From NCBI GenBank assembly GCA_022661535.1, contig JAKULF010000005.1, positions 1 through 64,000 of the forward strand: a stretch of DNA of 64,000 nucleotides. Reading direction: 5' to 3'. The translations under genes were made by a program, and so were the position numbers. The DNA is from Eutypa lata. Taxonomy: Eukaryota; Ascomycota; Sordariomycetes; Xylariales; Diatrypaceae. Below are positions 20,274 to 32,948 of this stretch, piece after piece; within the stretch, counting starts at the first letter, position 1; each line of letters opens with the position of its first letter. The notes under the pieces are model-generated. The model had not been told where the DNA came from. It ran no database searches and saw only the letters and a program-made list of their open reading frames with translations.

Positions 20274-22983
20274 TGCTGCTGCAACCGGTGATCTGGGGCA
20301 ATATCGAAGAAAGAGGGGAGAACACTGAAAGTCAGTAACAACAGACGAGCGATCGGACGGATAGCAACAGCTCTAAACCTTGTCTAGCAAGAGAAATAGA
20401 AATAAGGCTATGTCATCGTCTTCCTTACTTGGGGGTAGACAACTTTTACTTTGGGAGAGAGGCAAGTCAATCTATAAAAGGACAAACTATCCGGTTGCTG
20501 AAACAGTCAGATCACTAAACCGCCAATCGTCTGATTGATATGCTATCAATGTCAAACCGGCTGGCCAGCGAGGTGGTGGTTCGAGGGCTCGGTCATCTGC
20601 AGTCAGCATAGAGAATACGACTCTATGATTTGCTCTATAGAGGCGACCTCAAACGACAACAAGTCACAGCTGAATTGAGTATGCCCGATGTGTGCCGCTC
20701 GATCCTTCTAGTTTTGGAGGCGCTGACATGTTTGCTAGTGGACGTCCATCCCGAACGAAGGCTAGGCATTTGGACAGATAGCGTGGGAGATATGCAAGCC
20801 ACTACGTGAATGGATGGAGGACTACGAGGCGAATATCTGTCCAGCTCGGGGCTGCAATGAGCCTCTATTGTTTTAATTAACGGCGCGAGATATGTCCCAT
20901 CCATAGCTTACTTGCGCAGGATTCGCCCATACCCACACACTACTACTTGACGTTGCAGCCAAGCCATGCAGGCTGCAGATATTCACCGCCACAATATGCA
21001 GTTCTCATATTCGAGAAAAAGCTTACATTCAAGTGTACATAGCAAAGATTGTAGAATCCAGGAGTTCAGCCCAAGGGGTTGGTAAGTAACTACGTCCGGA
21101 CATCGATGCCTGCATGGCTTAAGGGGCTTTTCGCAAATCTCAAGCCATGCATACCTAGATACTCCGAAAAGGTTGGATCAAGAGTCTTATATCGCACTCT
21201 TCAGGGTCCTTCTGTTACAGGGTAATAGAATCAATTAGTTACTTCGTATTCCATTCCAGTTGTTCTTCTTTGGCCTCAATTGGTATCAAGATAGAGAGAC
21301 GTTTTCTCTATCAAGACATTTAGTTACTTACAGCGCAAGCTTAAATTTAGGGCTCGTAAGATTAACGGACGTCCAGAGTCTTAACCTTTGAATAGAAACC
21401 CATGTGATTGTCCTTTAGGAACATTGCTACCAACCAAAAATGAAAAGGGGGATCTCCGGATCTATAGGCAACCATATTAAGAGAGGCGGCCGCGGGGAGG
21501 AATGAAAAGAAAAATGTCTTGGGAGCACATCTATTGACTCGATTTCGGGACCGATGGCTGCGATGCTCATAAGCCAGATCTGCAGGGTTTCGGCACTCAC
21601 AATAGATAGAGATCGGACATCCGGCGGGGATGGTAGACGGGAACCAATGAGGTCTAGCATGGGGTCAGTGAGACCTATATCGATGTGCCGCTAATTGTCA
21701 CACCCGCAGACATGGCTCACCTCCCGAAAGAATACCAGAATACCTACGAGCATTCCAATGGGCCCCTGCTCTCCATTGATCACTGCAGGTCGTTGCTGTG
21801 ATGACTTGCAGAGAATGTTTTTTTTTTTTTTGTATCTTGATCTACATATGAACTTGCTATGTTTGATCGATCTGCACTTCGTGTGTTACTATAAATAACT
21901 AACCAATTTTGCGACCTTGTTCTGCCTGCTTATGTACTAGGTAGTTTTACGTTACAGTTACGGTTTACGGATTATGCCACTATATTACGGTTACTTAATT
22001 ACATTATTACATTGCACGGTCGGATTATTCAAATTAAACCTTATATGCTTACAGCGTTTCAATTGTGCAACTCCTATTAAATCCAATAATCATTTACTCA
22101 TTGAATGGCCAACAATCGTTGTAAGCCACTACAATCATTGTAGCCCCGCACCAGCTCCCATTACTAGGTACTCAGGTACTTTAATAAACATCTCTGTCAC
22201 TACCTAGGTATATATACTTCCGGGCTAGCAATTGTGCATTTGTGTTTAACTTGGTTTTTCTTGAGCTTCGAGTAAGGTTTGATCAGCACCATCAGGGGCA
22301 TACCCAATTCTAACGTGCAGCCGTTAATTAAAGAAGGCTATACAACCTAGGGTAGGTAATTATATGGTTAGATTGTGAAGATGCTATTTAGTCATAGTCC
22401 CTTTCAACGGATACATATATATTAACACGACAACCTCGACGTAAGATCCATTGCATCTAGGAGAGTTGATAAAGGTAATTCATGCTGCTGATGTTCTCTT
22501 GAGATTCCTACCACAGCATCATTTATGTGCAACTACCCAGTATCCGGTCAACTAGAGTCGGCTAGCTTCGCGACCTTCACCATATGACTTCGACATGTCA
22601 TTAACGATTTGCATTCTATTAGAACAGCTATCACTGGGATTATCTCCATGGGGTAAACATCAACAATTACTCCATTTACTTCTCAAATACGACTACTTTG
22701 GTTGGAATCGCGTGTTGCTCTCTAGGTGTACCCAGGGCCACATTTGTACCCACCCCACTCTACTTCCCCCCCTTTCAACTTATATTCCTTTAGAAACCGT
22801 AAGGGTACATCCCTACACACGCAGCTACTGGTTGAGGATTCATACCATTGCAAGCAATAGCAACTACTTCACGAAGTCATAGAGCCACTATGATTCTATG
22901 TAGGTATATGGGATGATGAAAAAGTCGAACGACGTCATCATGAAATACCTCATATGGGGATCCGGGTCGGTGTCCGGTCAGTC
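20274..22983. other. Intergenic, nothing recognised
   Basis: 2.7 kb between the P450 promoter and the 3' end of arginyl-tRNA synthetase. It contains scattered TACCTAGGTA-like microsatellite pieces and short chance frames (for example 20635-20904 and 21427-21660, both minus). No gene, RNA or complete repeat was recognised. Confidence 0.5.
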
Positions 22984-25455
22984 TCACATCCTGTAGCACG
23001 CAACTGTCAGCCGATTGAATAGATAAGCGGTCCAACAGACCACACACGAATAAGTCCGAATACGTACCGTTCTACGGGGGTCAAGCCGACGAGTTTCATG
23101 CCATTGTTCAGCACAAGTCTTGCCGTATCATAAAGTGCCATTCGGGCCTTCATAATACCGGGCTCGGAACCAACAATCTTCAAGTGGTCATAACTTGAGC
23201 TCAGGACATGCGTCATTTTGAACAAATAGGTCAGGATGGTAGCGGGCTCGAGGGTCTTGAGGGTGTTCTGCACAACATCAGGCCACTGAGCGAGCACCCT
23301 GACGAGGTCAGTAGCATGTGATTCGGTCAACAACGAAAGGTCTGCTCCCGCGATATCCTCCTCACTAAGCTGCGCCTTACGGGTGATGGAGCACAGTCGA
23401 GCGTGGGCGTACTGCAGATAGGGACCCGTGTCACCTTCGAAAGAGCACATAGCGTCCATGTCAAACTTGTAGTTGTTGATCCTTTACGGCGACTTGTCAG
23501 CATATGTATTATTGGTTTCGGACGAGGAAAAGATGGGATGGGAAACCCCCACTACTCACCTCTTTCCGCTCATATCTTGTACCATGACAGCACTGATTCC
23601 AACGGTATCAGCCACAAACTCTGGGTTCTCGACCTGCTTGTACTTTTCCTCATTCCGGCGCATGAGGTCGTGCATGAAATCGCCTACGTCTCGGAGGATG
23701 TCATCCAAGAACTTGACGGTGCCCCTACGAGTGCTCATGCCGAGAACAAGGCCGAAGTTGATATGTTGGCACTTATCTGCGAGGTCCTTGTGGCCCATCA
23801 GCTCGACGATCTTAAAGAACTGCTTGACATGCAGATCTTGTTGGGATGCGATGACCTATCAACCCATTCGAGTCAGTAAATGTTTATTATATCCCTATAC
23901 GTCGTTCTAGAGAGACAAGGTGCTCACATAAATCATCTTATCAAATTGATACTTCTCAGATCGGTTCAGCAGCTCGCTGATGTCTCGCGTCAAGTAGAGA
24001 GCTGTTCCATCCTTCTTCCGGATCACGGGCTTCTCGAGTGATTTGCCCGCCTTGCCTGGGACGTGTTTGGTGAAGTCTACGATAAGGGCATTGTCAGATT
24101 CCTCGGCAATTCCTTTCTCGAGTAACGTAGTAGCGGCCTTGTTCATGGCTTCCTCGGAAACTTGGCTCTCCCCCGAGTATTCATCAAACTCGATGTTCAG
24201 CCGCTTGTACGTATCCTTGTACTTGGTAATGCTGAGACCTCGGAACTTCTTCCATCGGTCGATAGCAGCCTGATCCTGCTGAGTCATAAGTTTGAAATAT
24301 CGACGAGCCTGTTCATCCAGCCCTTCATCCTTCAACTTCTGTGCCTCTTCCTTCTTGCCTTCACTCTCCAACTTCGTGATCTCTAGCTTCTCGGCCGATA
24401 CATCCTCGTTGATCTTGACGTAGACGTGGAAGAGATGGTTGATAGGGTCCTTCTCGAGGTCCTCGTCGTTGCCGTACTTGTCGAAGCCTAGGGACAAGAG
24501 ACCGTACTGCTTTCCCCAATCACCAAGGTAGTTGATCCTCTTCACATCCCATCCGGTGCTCTCGTAAAGCTTAGCAAGAAAGCCTCCGATGATAGTACTT
24601 CGTAAATGGCCGGCATGGAAGGGTTTGGCGATATTGGGACTCGAGAATTCCACCACAATCCGCTTCTGGCCCTTGGAGGGATCTGAGGGATCCCTGAGGC
24701 CGTTGGCTTTGTTCTTGCCGAACTCGGAACCCAGTTTTCGAGCTAGGGGTATGACGGTCTTAGTGAGGGGCCCAGTCTTGAAGAAGATGGGCATGAATGT
24801 GCCATTAACGGTGGGCTTTTCGACTAGTGGTGAACCAGGCCACTTTGCTAACCATTGCTCCCCTAGTTCTTGTGGTTTTCCCTTAACTCGTAGGGCCGGA
24901 ATAGGCAGGACCATATCGCCATGGGCAAGGGTCTGGGTCCATTGGAGGGATTGGTAGATGATTTTAGGTTCTACACCTGTGATCTCGTGGAGGATAGACG
25001 TAAGCTGTGACGTACAGAAGTCAGTATTCGCTCATATAGTACCAGGCGATGTAATCGTGGTTGCTTGCATGTGCTCGGTAAGTATCAACAGGGTTGATTT
25101 CTGGATAGCAGTTTGGATACTTGTCGAGAGGTGGCAGTTGCGCCAACTGTTCGGAAAGGCTGTCTACAGCTTTATCGGCCGCCATGGTTAGGGATCGAGT
25201 GTAGCTGAACGCAGTTGAAAGAGAAGGATGTGATCGAGGCACGGGGTAGAGATGTGAGATTCTTGGTGCGTATTCGATAGGCTGGTGTAGAGGTGGTTGT
25301 TGTTGTCGTCGTCGCCGTCGGAGTAGACAATCAGATCTAAGAGATGAGAAGTATCGACAGTGGAATTGGTGAGGTGAAATATTCCGCAGAACCGGTTGTG
25401 GAAGACGAAGAGAAGAAGAAGAAGAAGACGATAAGCGGGTGAGTAATGGGTTCAT
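22984..25455 (-). CDS. Arginyl-tRNA synthetase, probably dual cytosolic/mitochondrial
   Basis: Class I synthetase that charges tRNA-Arg. Minus-strand exons are 25069-25455, 23928-25004, 23560-23855, 23068-23481 and a 7-base final exon at 22984-22990 that supplies the conserved end PVERM. The product has 726 residues from this start. The HIGH motif is HAGH (in [20 protein letters not shown]) and the KMSKS counterpart is MSTRRGT. The first intron (25005-25068) appears to be GC-AG: exon end CACAT, then GCAAGC, ending in CACAG. The first start considered (MNPLLTRLS) gives an Arg/Ser-rich, acid-poor leader typical of mitochondrial import. A second ATG at 25185 in a strong context (ACCATGG) begins [10 protein letters not shown], the usual cytosolic N-terminus. 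The frame is also open from an ATG at 25515. Confidence 0.93.
25183..25185 (-). promoter_or_regulatory. Alternative start codon for cytosolic arginyl-tRNA synthetase
   Basis: ATG in the context AACCATGGCGG on the minus strand, close to optimal for eukaryotic initiation. It would remove the 90-residue presumed mitochondrial leader. Leaky scanning or an internal transcription start would yield both forms from one gene. Confidence 0.55.
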
Positions 25456-25852
25456 GAATTGAGTAGAAAGTATCAATGAGAAAAGGTGACCGTCAGGACC
25501 ATCACTCAAAATCAAAATTTCCTTCTCTTCAACTTCTGAGTCACAAGTAACCTGAGGTGATTATCGATTGGGTAGCGTAGGGCAGATGTTTAGTATGCAT
25601 GTACCTACACAGGTAGTGTGTATGTATGACGGGTATGCAATCCCTCCAGCCCCTCGTCGGGAAAATTATCTTTCTGCTACTACATACATACATACCTACC
25701 TACCTAGGTACCGAATGTCTTCAATATCATTGGTCGCAGTGAGGGTGGGAGGAAGGCGTACGGATTTTCCGACGGTGTTCAAAAATTTTCCGACGGTGTC
25801 TAACCTATTACGGAAGTGCCCTATGTACTGGCTCATTATCTACCTTTGTATA

Positions 25853-25908
25853 CCTACCTACACTTACCTACCTACACTTACCTACCTACACTTACCTACC
25901 TACACTTA
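25853..25908. repeat. 14-bp minisatellite, 4 copies of CCTACCTACACTTA
   Basis: Four perfect copies inside the left half of the Mutator-like MITE. Confidence 0.9.
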
Positions 25909-26061
25909 TTGACTTACTTTCCTACTTACGCATTGGCTTGCGTATAGACATAGAAAAGCTGCTACCTACATATTAAGTAAATTAAGTATATACGTAAATA
26001 CGTAGGTAGGTAGGTAGATACGTAGGTAGATACGTAGGTAGATACGTAGGTACGTAGGTAC

Positions 26062-26209
26062 GTAGGTGTGTAGGTGTGTAGGTGTGTAGGTGTGTAGGTG
26101 TGTAGGTGTGTAGGTGTGTAGGTGTGTAGGTGTGTAGGTGTGTAGGTGTGTAAGTGTGTAAGTGTGTAAGTGTGTAAGTGTGTAAGTGTGTAAGTGCGTA
26201 AGTGCGTAA
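26062..26209. repeat. 8-bp minisatellite (GTAGGTGT then GTAAGTGT)
   Basis: About 18 copies of an 8-base unit inside the MITE: roughly eleven GTAGGTGT, then GTAAGTGT and GTAAGTGC variants in blocks. The block order suggests stepwise expansion. Apparent Thr/His/Leu-rich frames over it are an effect of the repeat. Confidence 0.9.
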
Positions 26210-26626
26210 GTAGGTATGTAAAAAGTGAAGCTATTCAGAGATACGTAGCTAAAATGTATTAGCAAATGGCGGCGTTGCACCGTATTAGCTTTAAGGTGAT
26301 GTAAGTAACTTAGATGTATATTATGAGATGGTACATGACAAAATTCCAAAACAGGTTAGACACCGTCGGAAAATTTTTGAACACCGTCGGAAAATCCGTA
26401 CGCGGGAGGAAGAGAATAAATAAAAATTTGGATGGGTCTTCAAGCTCGCTAGTGACTCAATTAATGATTTTAGGTGCTCTTGGTACCTAACTACGTAACT
26501 ACTATAGCTACCTAGGTACTCCAGGGACATGAACCTGTGGACCCCGCCATCGATGGGTCGGTTATAAGATTCTCCGACTACTTAATCAACAACCCCCCCC
26601 TGGAGGGCTGCCCTTCCACGAAACGT

Positions 26627-26926
26627 TGTGCTTTCTGGTCCCGTTTCCTATGACCCTAAATGCTTACGTAATGTATTTATTTTAGGATTTTTTAAAACTT
26701 AAGATTCGAAATTAATTAATTAAAAAAGAAAAAAAAAAAATTATTTAATAATTAATAAGTTTTATAAATATTAAAATATAAAACGAATTTTTTAAAAATT
26801 TTATAATAACTTTTTTATTATAAATTTACGTATTATAAATTCTTTATTATATAATTTTTTTATTATAAAAAGTTTTATTATATTATATAATATAAAATTT
26901 TTATTATTTAATTTTAAAAATTTTTA
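26627..26926. repeat. Left LTR of the RIPped retrotransposon
   Basis: Aligns with 32054-32349. The first 60 or so bases keep normal composition (TGTGCTTTCTGGTCCCG); after that it is RIPped. The counterpart start in the right LTR reads TATACTTTTTAATTTCG. Confidence 0.8.
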
Positions 26927-29900
26927 TTATTTTTTTCGCTTTAAATAATTATTTTAATTATTTTAATTTAATAAACTTTATAAACGTTATTAATTTTATT
27001 TAAATAATTATTTATTTATATATTATAAGTTTTATATAAAATAATTATCGTTTATATAAATAAAAAATAAATTAATTTCGTTATACTTTAATAAAAACGC
27101 GATTTTTTTAAAACTTTATATACGATATATATTTTTTAAATAATAACTTATTATAATTTAAAGTTTATCGTAATAAAATTCGTATTTTTTTTTACGTTAA
27201 CGAATTCGTAATATTTAATTTTTTATAACGTAAATTCGAATTAAATTTTTTTTTTTTTATAAATATACTTAAATTTAATTTCGTAATGCTTTTAAATCGT
27301 TATAATAATTTTTAACCGTAAACGCTTTATATTATTTAATTAATTATTTTTTAAAATTTACTTTTTTTTCTTTAATTAATTTTCGAATATATTCGAAAAA
27401 CTTTATTTAAATTTATTTTTATAAAAATTACGTTTTAAATATTAAAAAATAATTATTATAATCGTTTAATTTAAATATTTTATTATATATCGTTATTGCT
27501 TTTTAAAATAAATTTAATAAATTTAATATAAAATTAATTTAATATTTTTATAATATAATTTTTTTAATATTATCGTTAATTTTTTTTATTTTATTATTTT
27601 TATAAAGTTAAATTAATATAATAAATTTTATTATTAATTTATATTATTAATGTTATTTTTATATTTTATAATTATTAAATATATTAACGTTATTATTAAT
27701 TTATTTTTTTAAATAATTAAAAGTTATTTTAATTTATTTAATTATAAATATTATATTAATAAATTATATAAAAAATATAAATTATATTTTTATTTAATTT
27801 ATAACGTATTTTATAATTATAAGAATTTTAAATTAATTAATAAATATATAATTAATTATTTAATATATAAAAAATATAAATAATATAATTAATTATAAAT
27901 TAAATAATAAAAAATTAAACTTTTTTATTAATTAATATATAAAATATTTAAATATAATTTATTATATTATTAAAATAATTTTTAAATATTAAAATTATTT
28001 TAAAACATTTTATATTAAAACTTTAATAATTAAATAATTTTAATCGTAATAAATTTTTTTTTAATTTATTATTAAATCGTTATATTTAATTATTTTTTAT
28101 AAAGTTTTTATTTTTATTATTATATTTATTATATATAAAAAATCTTTTAAATATTTTTCGTTTATTATTATTTTATATAATTTTTTTTAATAAAAAATAA
28201 AGTTTTTATATATTTATTTTTTTTATAATATAAATAATAATATCGTTTTATATTAAAAATATTTATATATAATTTATAAATTAATTCGATTTAATTAATT
28301 AAAATTTTAAACGAAATTAAATTAATCTTTAATTAAATACGTTCGGTTTTATATATTTTTAATAAAACGTAATAAATAATTTATAAAAACATTCGTTTTA
28401 TTTAATTTATAAAAAATTCGTATATTATAATATTTAATAATATTAAAAAATTTAACGATTTATATTAATTATTTAATTTTTATATTTAACGTTTTAAATA
28501 ATTTATAATTTATTATTATTATTACGTTTTTTTTTTTTATTTAATATTATTAATATTATAAAGTTAATATTATTTTTAAAAATTCTTTTTTTTAAATTAC
28601 GTATTTCGTTTATATATTTATAAACTTTTTTAAAAAATAAATTATAAAGTAAAAAATTATTTCGTTTCGTTTTTTATATAAATAAAGTTATAAAAAAATT
28701 ATATTAATATAATATTAAAAAGTATTAATCTTTATAATATAAAAAATCTATTAATTAAATTTTTATATAATAAGCATTATCGTAATTACGTTGCGAATTT
28801 ATCGTTAAATTATTTTAATTTTAATATTTAAAGTAATTTTATAATTTTTTAAACCTTTAATTAATTTCGTTAAAAATATTAATATTTTCGAATAATTTAT
28901 AATTAAATAACGAAAATAATTCGTTACGTTAACGAAAGTTTATATTTTAATTATAATTTTTAATTTCGATTACTTTCGTATTATTAATACTTTAATTAAA
29001 TTAACTTTAATACTTTTTTTTAATATAATAAATTTAAAAAATACTTTTTTACGAATAAATATAATTAACTTCGTAATATTAATTATTATATCGTAATTTA
29101 ATAATTATTAAAATAACGTTTTTATTTTTATATAAAATTATTTTAAAATTTCTTTTTATATCGTAATATTATTAATTATTTTTAAAACGAATTTTCGAAA
29201 TAATATTAAAATCTTTTTCATTAAAGCTTAAAAAGTTATTAATATATTATAAAAGCCGAAAAACATTATTATTTATTTATATAAACCGAATAAAATTACA
29301 AAAATTATTTTTTTTTTATATAATTTATAAATTTTAATATATTAAAAATCGTTTTTAAAATTTATAAAATAATAATATTAATACTTTATCGTTCGTTAAA
29401 TTTCATTTATTACGTTTAATAATAAATAAACGTTTTTTTTAATAATTTTATTAAATTTTTAATAATTATAATAAAAACGTTAAATAATATAAATATTATT
29501 TTTATTTAATTTTATTATTTATTTAAATACTTTTTTAAACATTAATAAAATTAATATTATTTAAAATCTTTAATCGTTTTATATAATTTTTAAAATATAC
29601 TTTTATACGAAATCTTATATTATTTTTTATTATATTAAATTATATCTTCGTAATAATAACTTAATAAATAAATAATTATTTATATTAATATAATATTTAA
29701 TTTTTATTTTAATATCTTTACGTTTTTTAATAAATTTAAATAATTTTAAAAATTATTTAATATATTTTCGTAAATACGCTTTAATTATAAAATCGTTAAT
29801 AAGTATTTTTTTATATTAACTTACTTTTAATTTCTTTAATTATACGTATATTATTTTAATTATATAATTATTTATATATTAAAATAATATTTCGTTAATT

Positions 29901-32053
29901 AATATTAAATATAATATTAACTTTTTTAACATTTTATTTAAAATTATATTTTTATTATTTTCATTATAATTACATTATATATTAAATTTATAAAATATAC
30001 TTTTTTTTAAAATTAATTTATTTAAAAATATTTCGTTTAATATAACTTTAACGAATATTATAAACTTATATATATATAATATATCTTTTAATTTAAATTT
30101 AATTATTATTAATACGTTTTATTAAATTCGTAATTTTAATTTATTTATTTCTTTTATCGTAAATAATTATATAATATTATATATAAATTATATTTTTATT
30201 AAAAATTATAAAACGTAATAAAAAATATAATTATAATCGAAAAAAACGTTAAAAAAATAATTATTTATTATTTTTACTTTAAATAAATTATAAATTTATC
30301 GATAATTTTTTCTTATAAATTTATTTTATATAAATTTAAATCTTTCGTTAACGTTTATATTAATTAAATAAACGTAACCTTTTTAATTTTTATTTTCGAA
30401 TAATTTAAAGAATTTCTTTAACTTTTATTCGTATTCGATTTTATTTTATTATAATCTTTTCGTTAAGCTTTTATCGTTTTCGTTATTTTCGTTAACTTTA
30501 TTATTAATAAAATATATTTTCGATTTAATTTTATCTTTTTATTTATTAAAAGTTAACTTAAACTTAATATATTTAAAATTATTATTATCGTATAAAATTT
30601 TTTTAAAAATAACTTTTTTATTTTTTTAACGTTTATTATTAAAAAACTTAACTTTTTTTTAATAATTTTTTATTTAATAATCTTTTATTTTATAATTAAA
30701 ATATATATTATTATTCGTTATAATTACGTAATTATATTCTTTTATAAAATTAACCTTTTAATCGTTATATTTTAAATTTAAAATTTAATTTAACTTTAAC
30801 GTTATTAATATTATTATAATAATATTTAATTATTTTAAATATATTATACTTAATTTATTTAATATAACTTCGAAAATCTTTAAATTATAAAACGAAATAA
30901 AAATTTTATATAATTAAATAATTACTTTTAAAATATTATAAATTTTATTTTTAATTTTATAATAAATAATTATAAAGATTTTTTATATTACTTTTTTAAT
31001 TATTTATTACGTATTTTATTAATTAACGTAATTATATATAAATAATTAAATAATTAATATATATATTCGAAAAAAATAAATAAATACTTTTTTATTATAA
31101 TAAATATTACGATATTTTTATAATAATTAATAAAAAGCTTCGCGAATACGACGTATAAAATTAATAAAACTTTTATTTTAATAAAGTAATAAAGTTAAAA
31201 ACTTTATTATAAGTTCGTAAAATTAATAATAATTATTTAAAACTTAAATTATCGCTTTAAAAAATATCATTTAATTAAATTTTTATAATTTTATATAAAT
31301 TATAATTTATTAAAAATTACTTATTAATTTAATAAAAATACGTTATATTTAAAAATTATAAAAAATAAATACTTATTAAAGTTAATATTAAATCTTTTAT
31401 AACTTATTAAATATCGTTTCGTTAATTTAAATAAACTTTAAATTCGATAAAAATATAACTTTATTTTTACTTTTATATTTTAAAAAAATTATAACTTTAA
31501 AAAATAAAATTACTTTTAATTAAAATATTTTAATTCGCTTTTTTTATATTATTATAATTTTCGTTTTTAAATTAAATCTTTCGAAATTTAATCGTTTATT
31601 TAACTTTTATTTTATATTAATTTATTAAATAAAATTTTTAATATAAAAAAAAAAATTTCTTTATAATATATTAATTACGAAAAATATTAATATTAATTTT
31701 AATATTATTTTTAATATTATATTTTAATTCGTAATTAAAATAATAATTAAATTTTAAATTAAATTTTTTAATTATTATATATTTTAATTATTTTGCTTAA
31801 TATTATAATTTATTTTTATAAATTAACTTTTTAACTTTTTATTAAATTCGTTTAATTTAATATATATTTAATTATTAAATTTATTTAAACCGGCTTTGTT
31901 AATTTAATATAAAGTTATACGTAACGAATTATTACTTTATAACATTATAAAAATATTAAAAATAAATAAAAAAAATAAATTAAAAATTAAATAAATAAAT
32001 AAAAGTATTATTATTTTTATTTAATATAATATAAGTTTATAAAAATAATTATT

Positions 32054-32349
32054 TATACTTTTTAATTTCGTTTTTTATAACTTTAAATGTTTACGTAATA
32101 TATTTACTTTAAAAATTTTTAAAATTTAAAACTTAAAATTAATTAATTAAAAAAAAAAAAAAATTATTTAATAATTAATAAATTTTATAAATATTAAAAT
32201 ATAAAACGAATTCCTTAAAAATCTTATAATAGCTTTTTCATTATAAGTTTACGTATTATAAATTCCTTATTATATAATCTTCTTATTGTAGAAGGCTTTA
32301 TTATATTACATAATATAGGATTCCCATTATCTAGCCCTAGGGATCCACA
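32054..32349. repeat. Right LTR of the RIPped retrotransposon
   Basis: Aligns with the left LTR. The outer 140 bases are much less mutated (for example TAGCCCTAGGGATCCACA) than the same part of the left LTR, so mutation fades toward the outer edge at both ends of the element. Confidence 0.8.
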
Positions 32350-32948
32350 ACGTCACTTTGCTTATCGGTCATTAAGTCCATATCTTATCACTTTATCTCA
32401 AGTCACTATTTCAGATCCCTCTACCCCTATCCTCAGCCTACCTACTTCGTTGCCCATTTTCTCATCACCGAGTGGTGGTTGCATGTTCTTTATTTATAGC
32501 AGTTTGAATACTATTGAGCTACAGGCTCGCATTCTAAAAGCTACCTACTTCCACCAGATTTTGGTATCTTGCTAGTAGCTTGCAGTGCCTTCCCGCTGGT
32601 CTTTGGCTACTAACAGACTAAATAACCGATCTGAGACTAGACGAGCATCTCGACCTACCATTTGATAGTCAATATAATGCAATGACTAAATCAAATGTCA
32701 CATCCCGTATTTCTTTTTAATTTTACCAACTCGTTGAGGCTATGTCGGCCTTAAACCATCACGTAAAGATGATGGATGATCTTACAGAATGAGGTATGTG
32801 CATCATCATTATGCGTTGCTTTTGTACTATCTGTGTTTAATTATTTGATAGCCTGCGTACTAGACCCACGAGGTGAGAAAACCAATCCTGTATAGTAGCC
32901 ACTGAGTACGGGTTCATCCAGAAACATTTACGCCATAATCTTAAGCCA
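32350..32948. other. Intergenic, normal base composition, nothing recognised
   Basis: 600 bp from the retrotransposon edge to the 3' end of the copper-protein gene. Base composition returns to normal at once, with no sign of RIP spreading. Confidence 0.5.

Larger units (their letters stand above)
25756..26403. mobile_element. Mutator-like MITE with 51-bp perfect terminal inverted repeats
   Basis: Ends are perfect 51-bp inverted repeats (25756-25806 and 26353-26403) starting GCGTACGGATTTTCCGACGG. Both are flanked by the 9-bp direct repeat GGGAGGAAG (25747-25755 and 26404-26412), the target-site duplication size of Mutator-like elements. Each inverted repeat holds two copies of ATTTTCCGACGGTGT, a possible transposase-binding repeat. 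There is no transposase; the core is mostly minisatellite, so the element is non-autonomous. Identical ends suggest recent insertion. Confidence 0.88.
26627..32349. mobile_element. RIP-destroyed LTR retrotransposon, 5.7 kb
   Basis: The element has direct terminal repeats of about 300 bp, begins TGTG and ends CACA, and has a possible 4-bp target duplication ACGT (26623-26626 and 32350-32353). The interior is nearly pure A+T. Remaining C is almost always in CpG, CpT or similar contexts, and CpA/TpG are strongly depleted, the mark of RIP. The two LTRs differ mainly by C/T and G/A changes. No coding frame survives, so gypsy versus copia cannot be decided. Confidence 0.85.

Noticed and set aside
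26062..26209. Regular short tandem repeat considered as a CRISPR-like array
   Set aside because: The 8-bp units are contiguous with no spacers; a eukaryotic minisatellite.
25966..26349. Minus-strand frame rich in Thr-Leu-His-Tyr
   Set aside because: It is translation of the 8-bp minisatellite inside the MITE.
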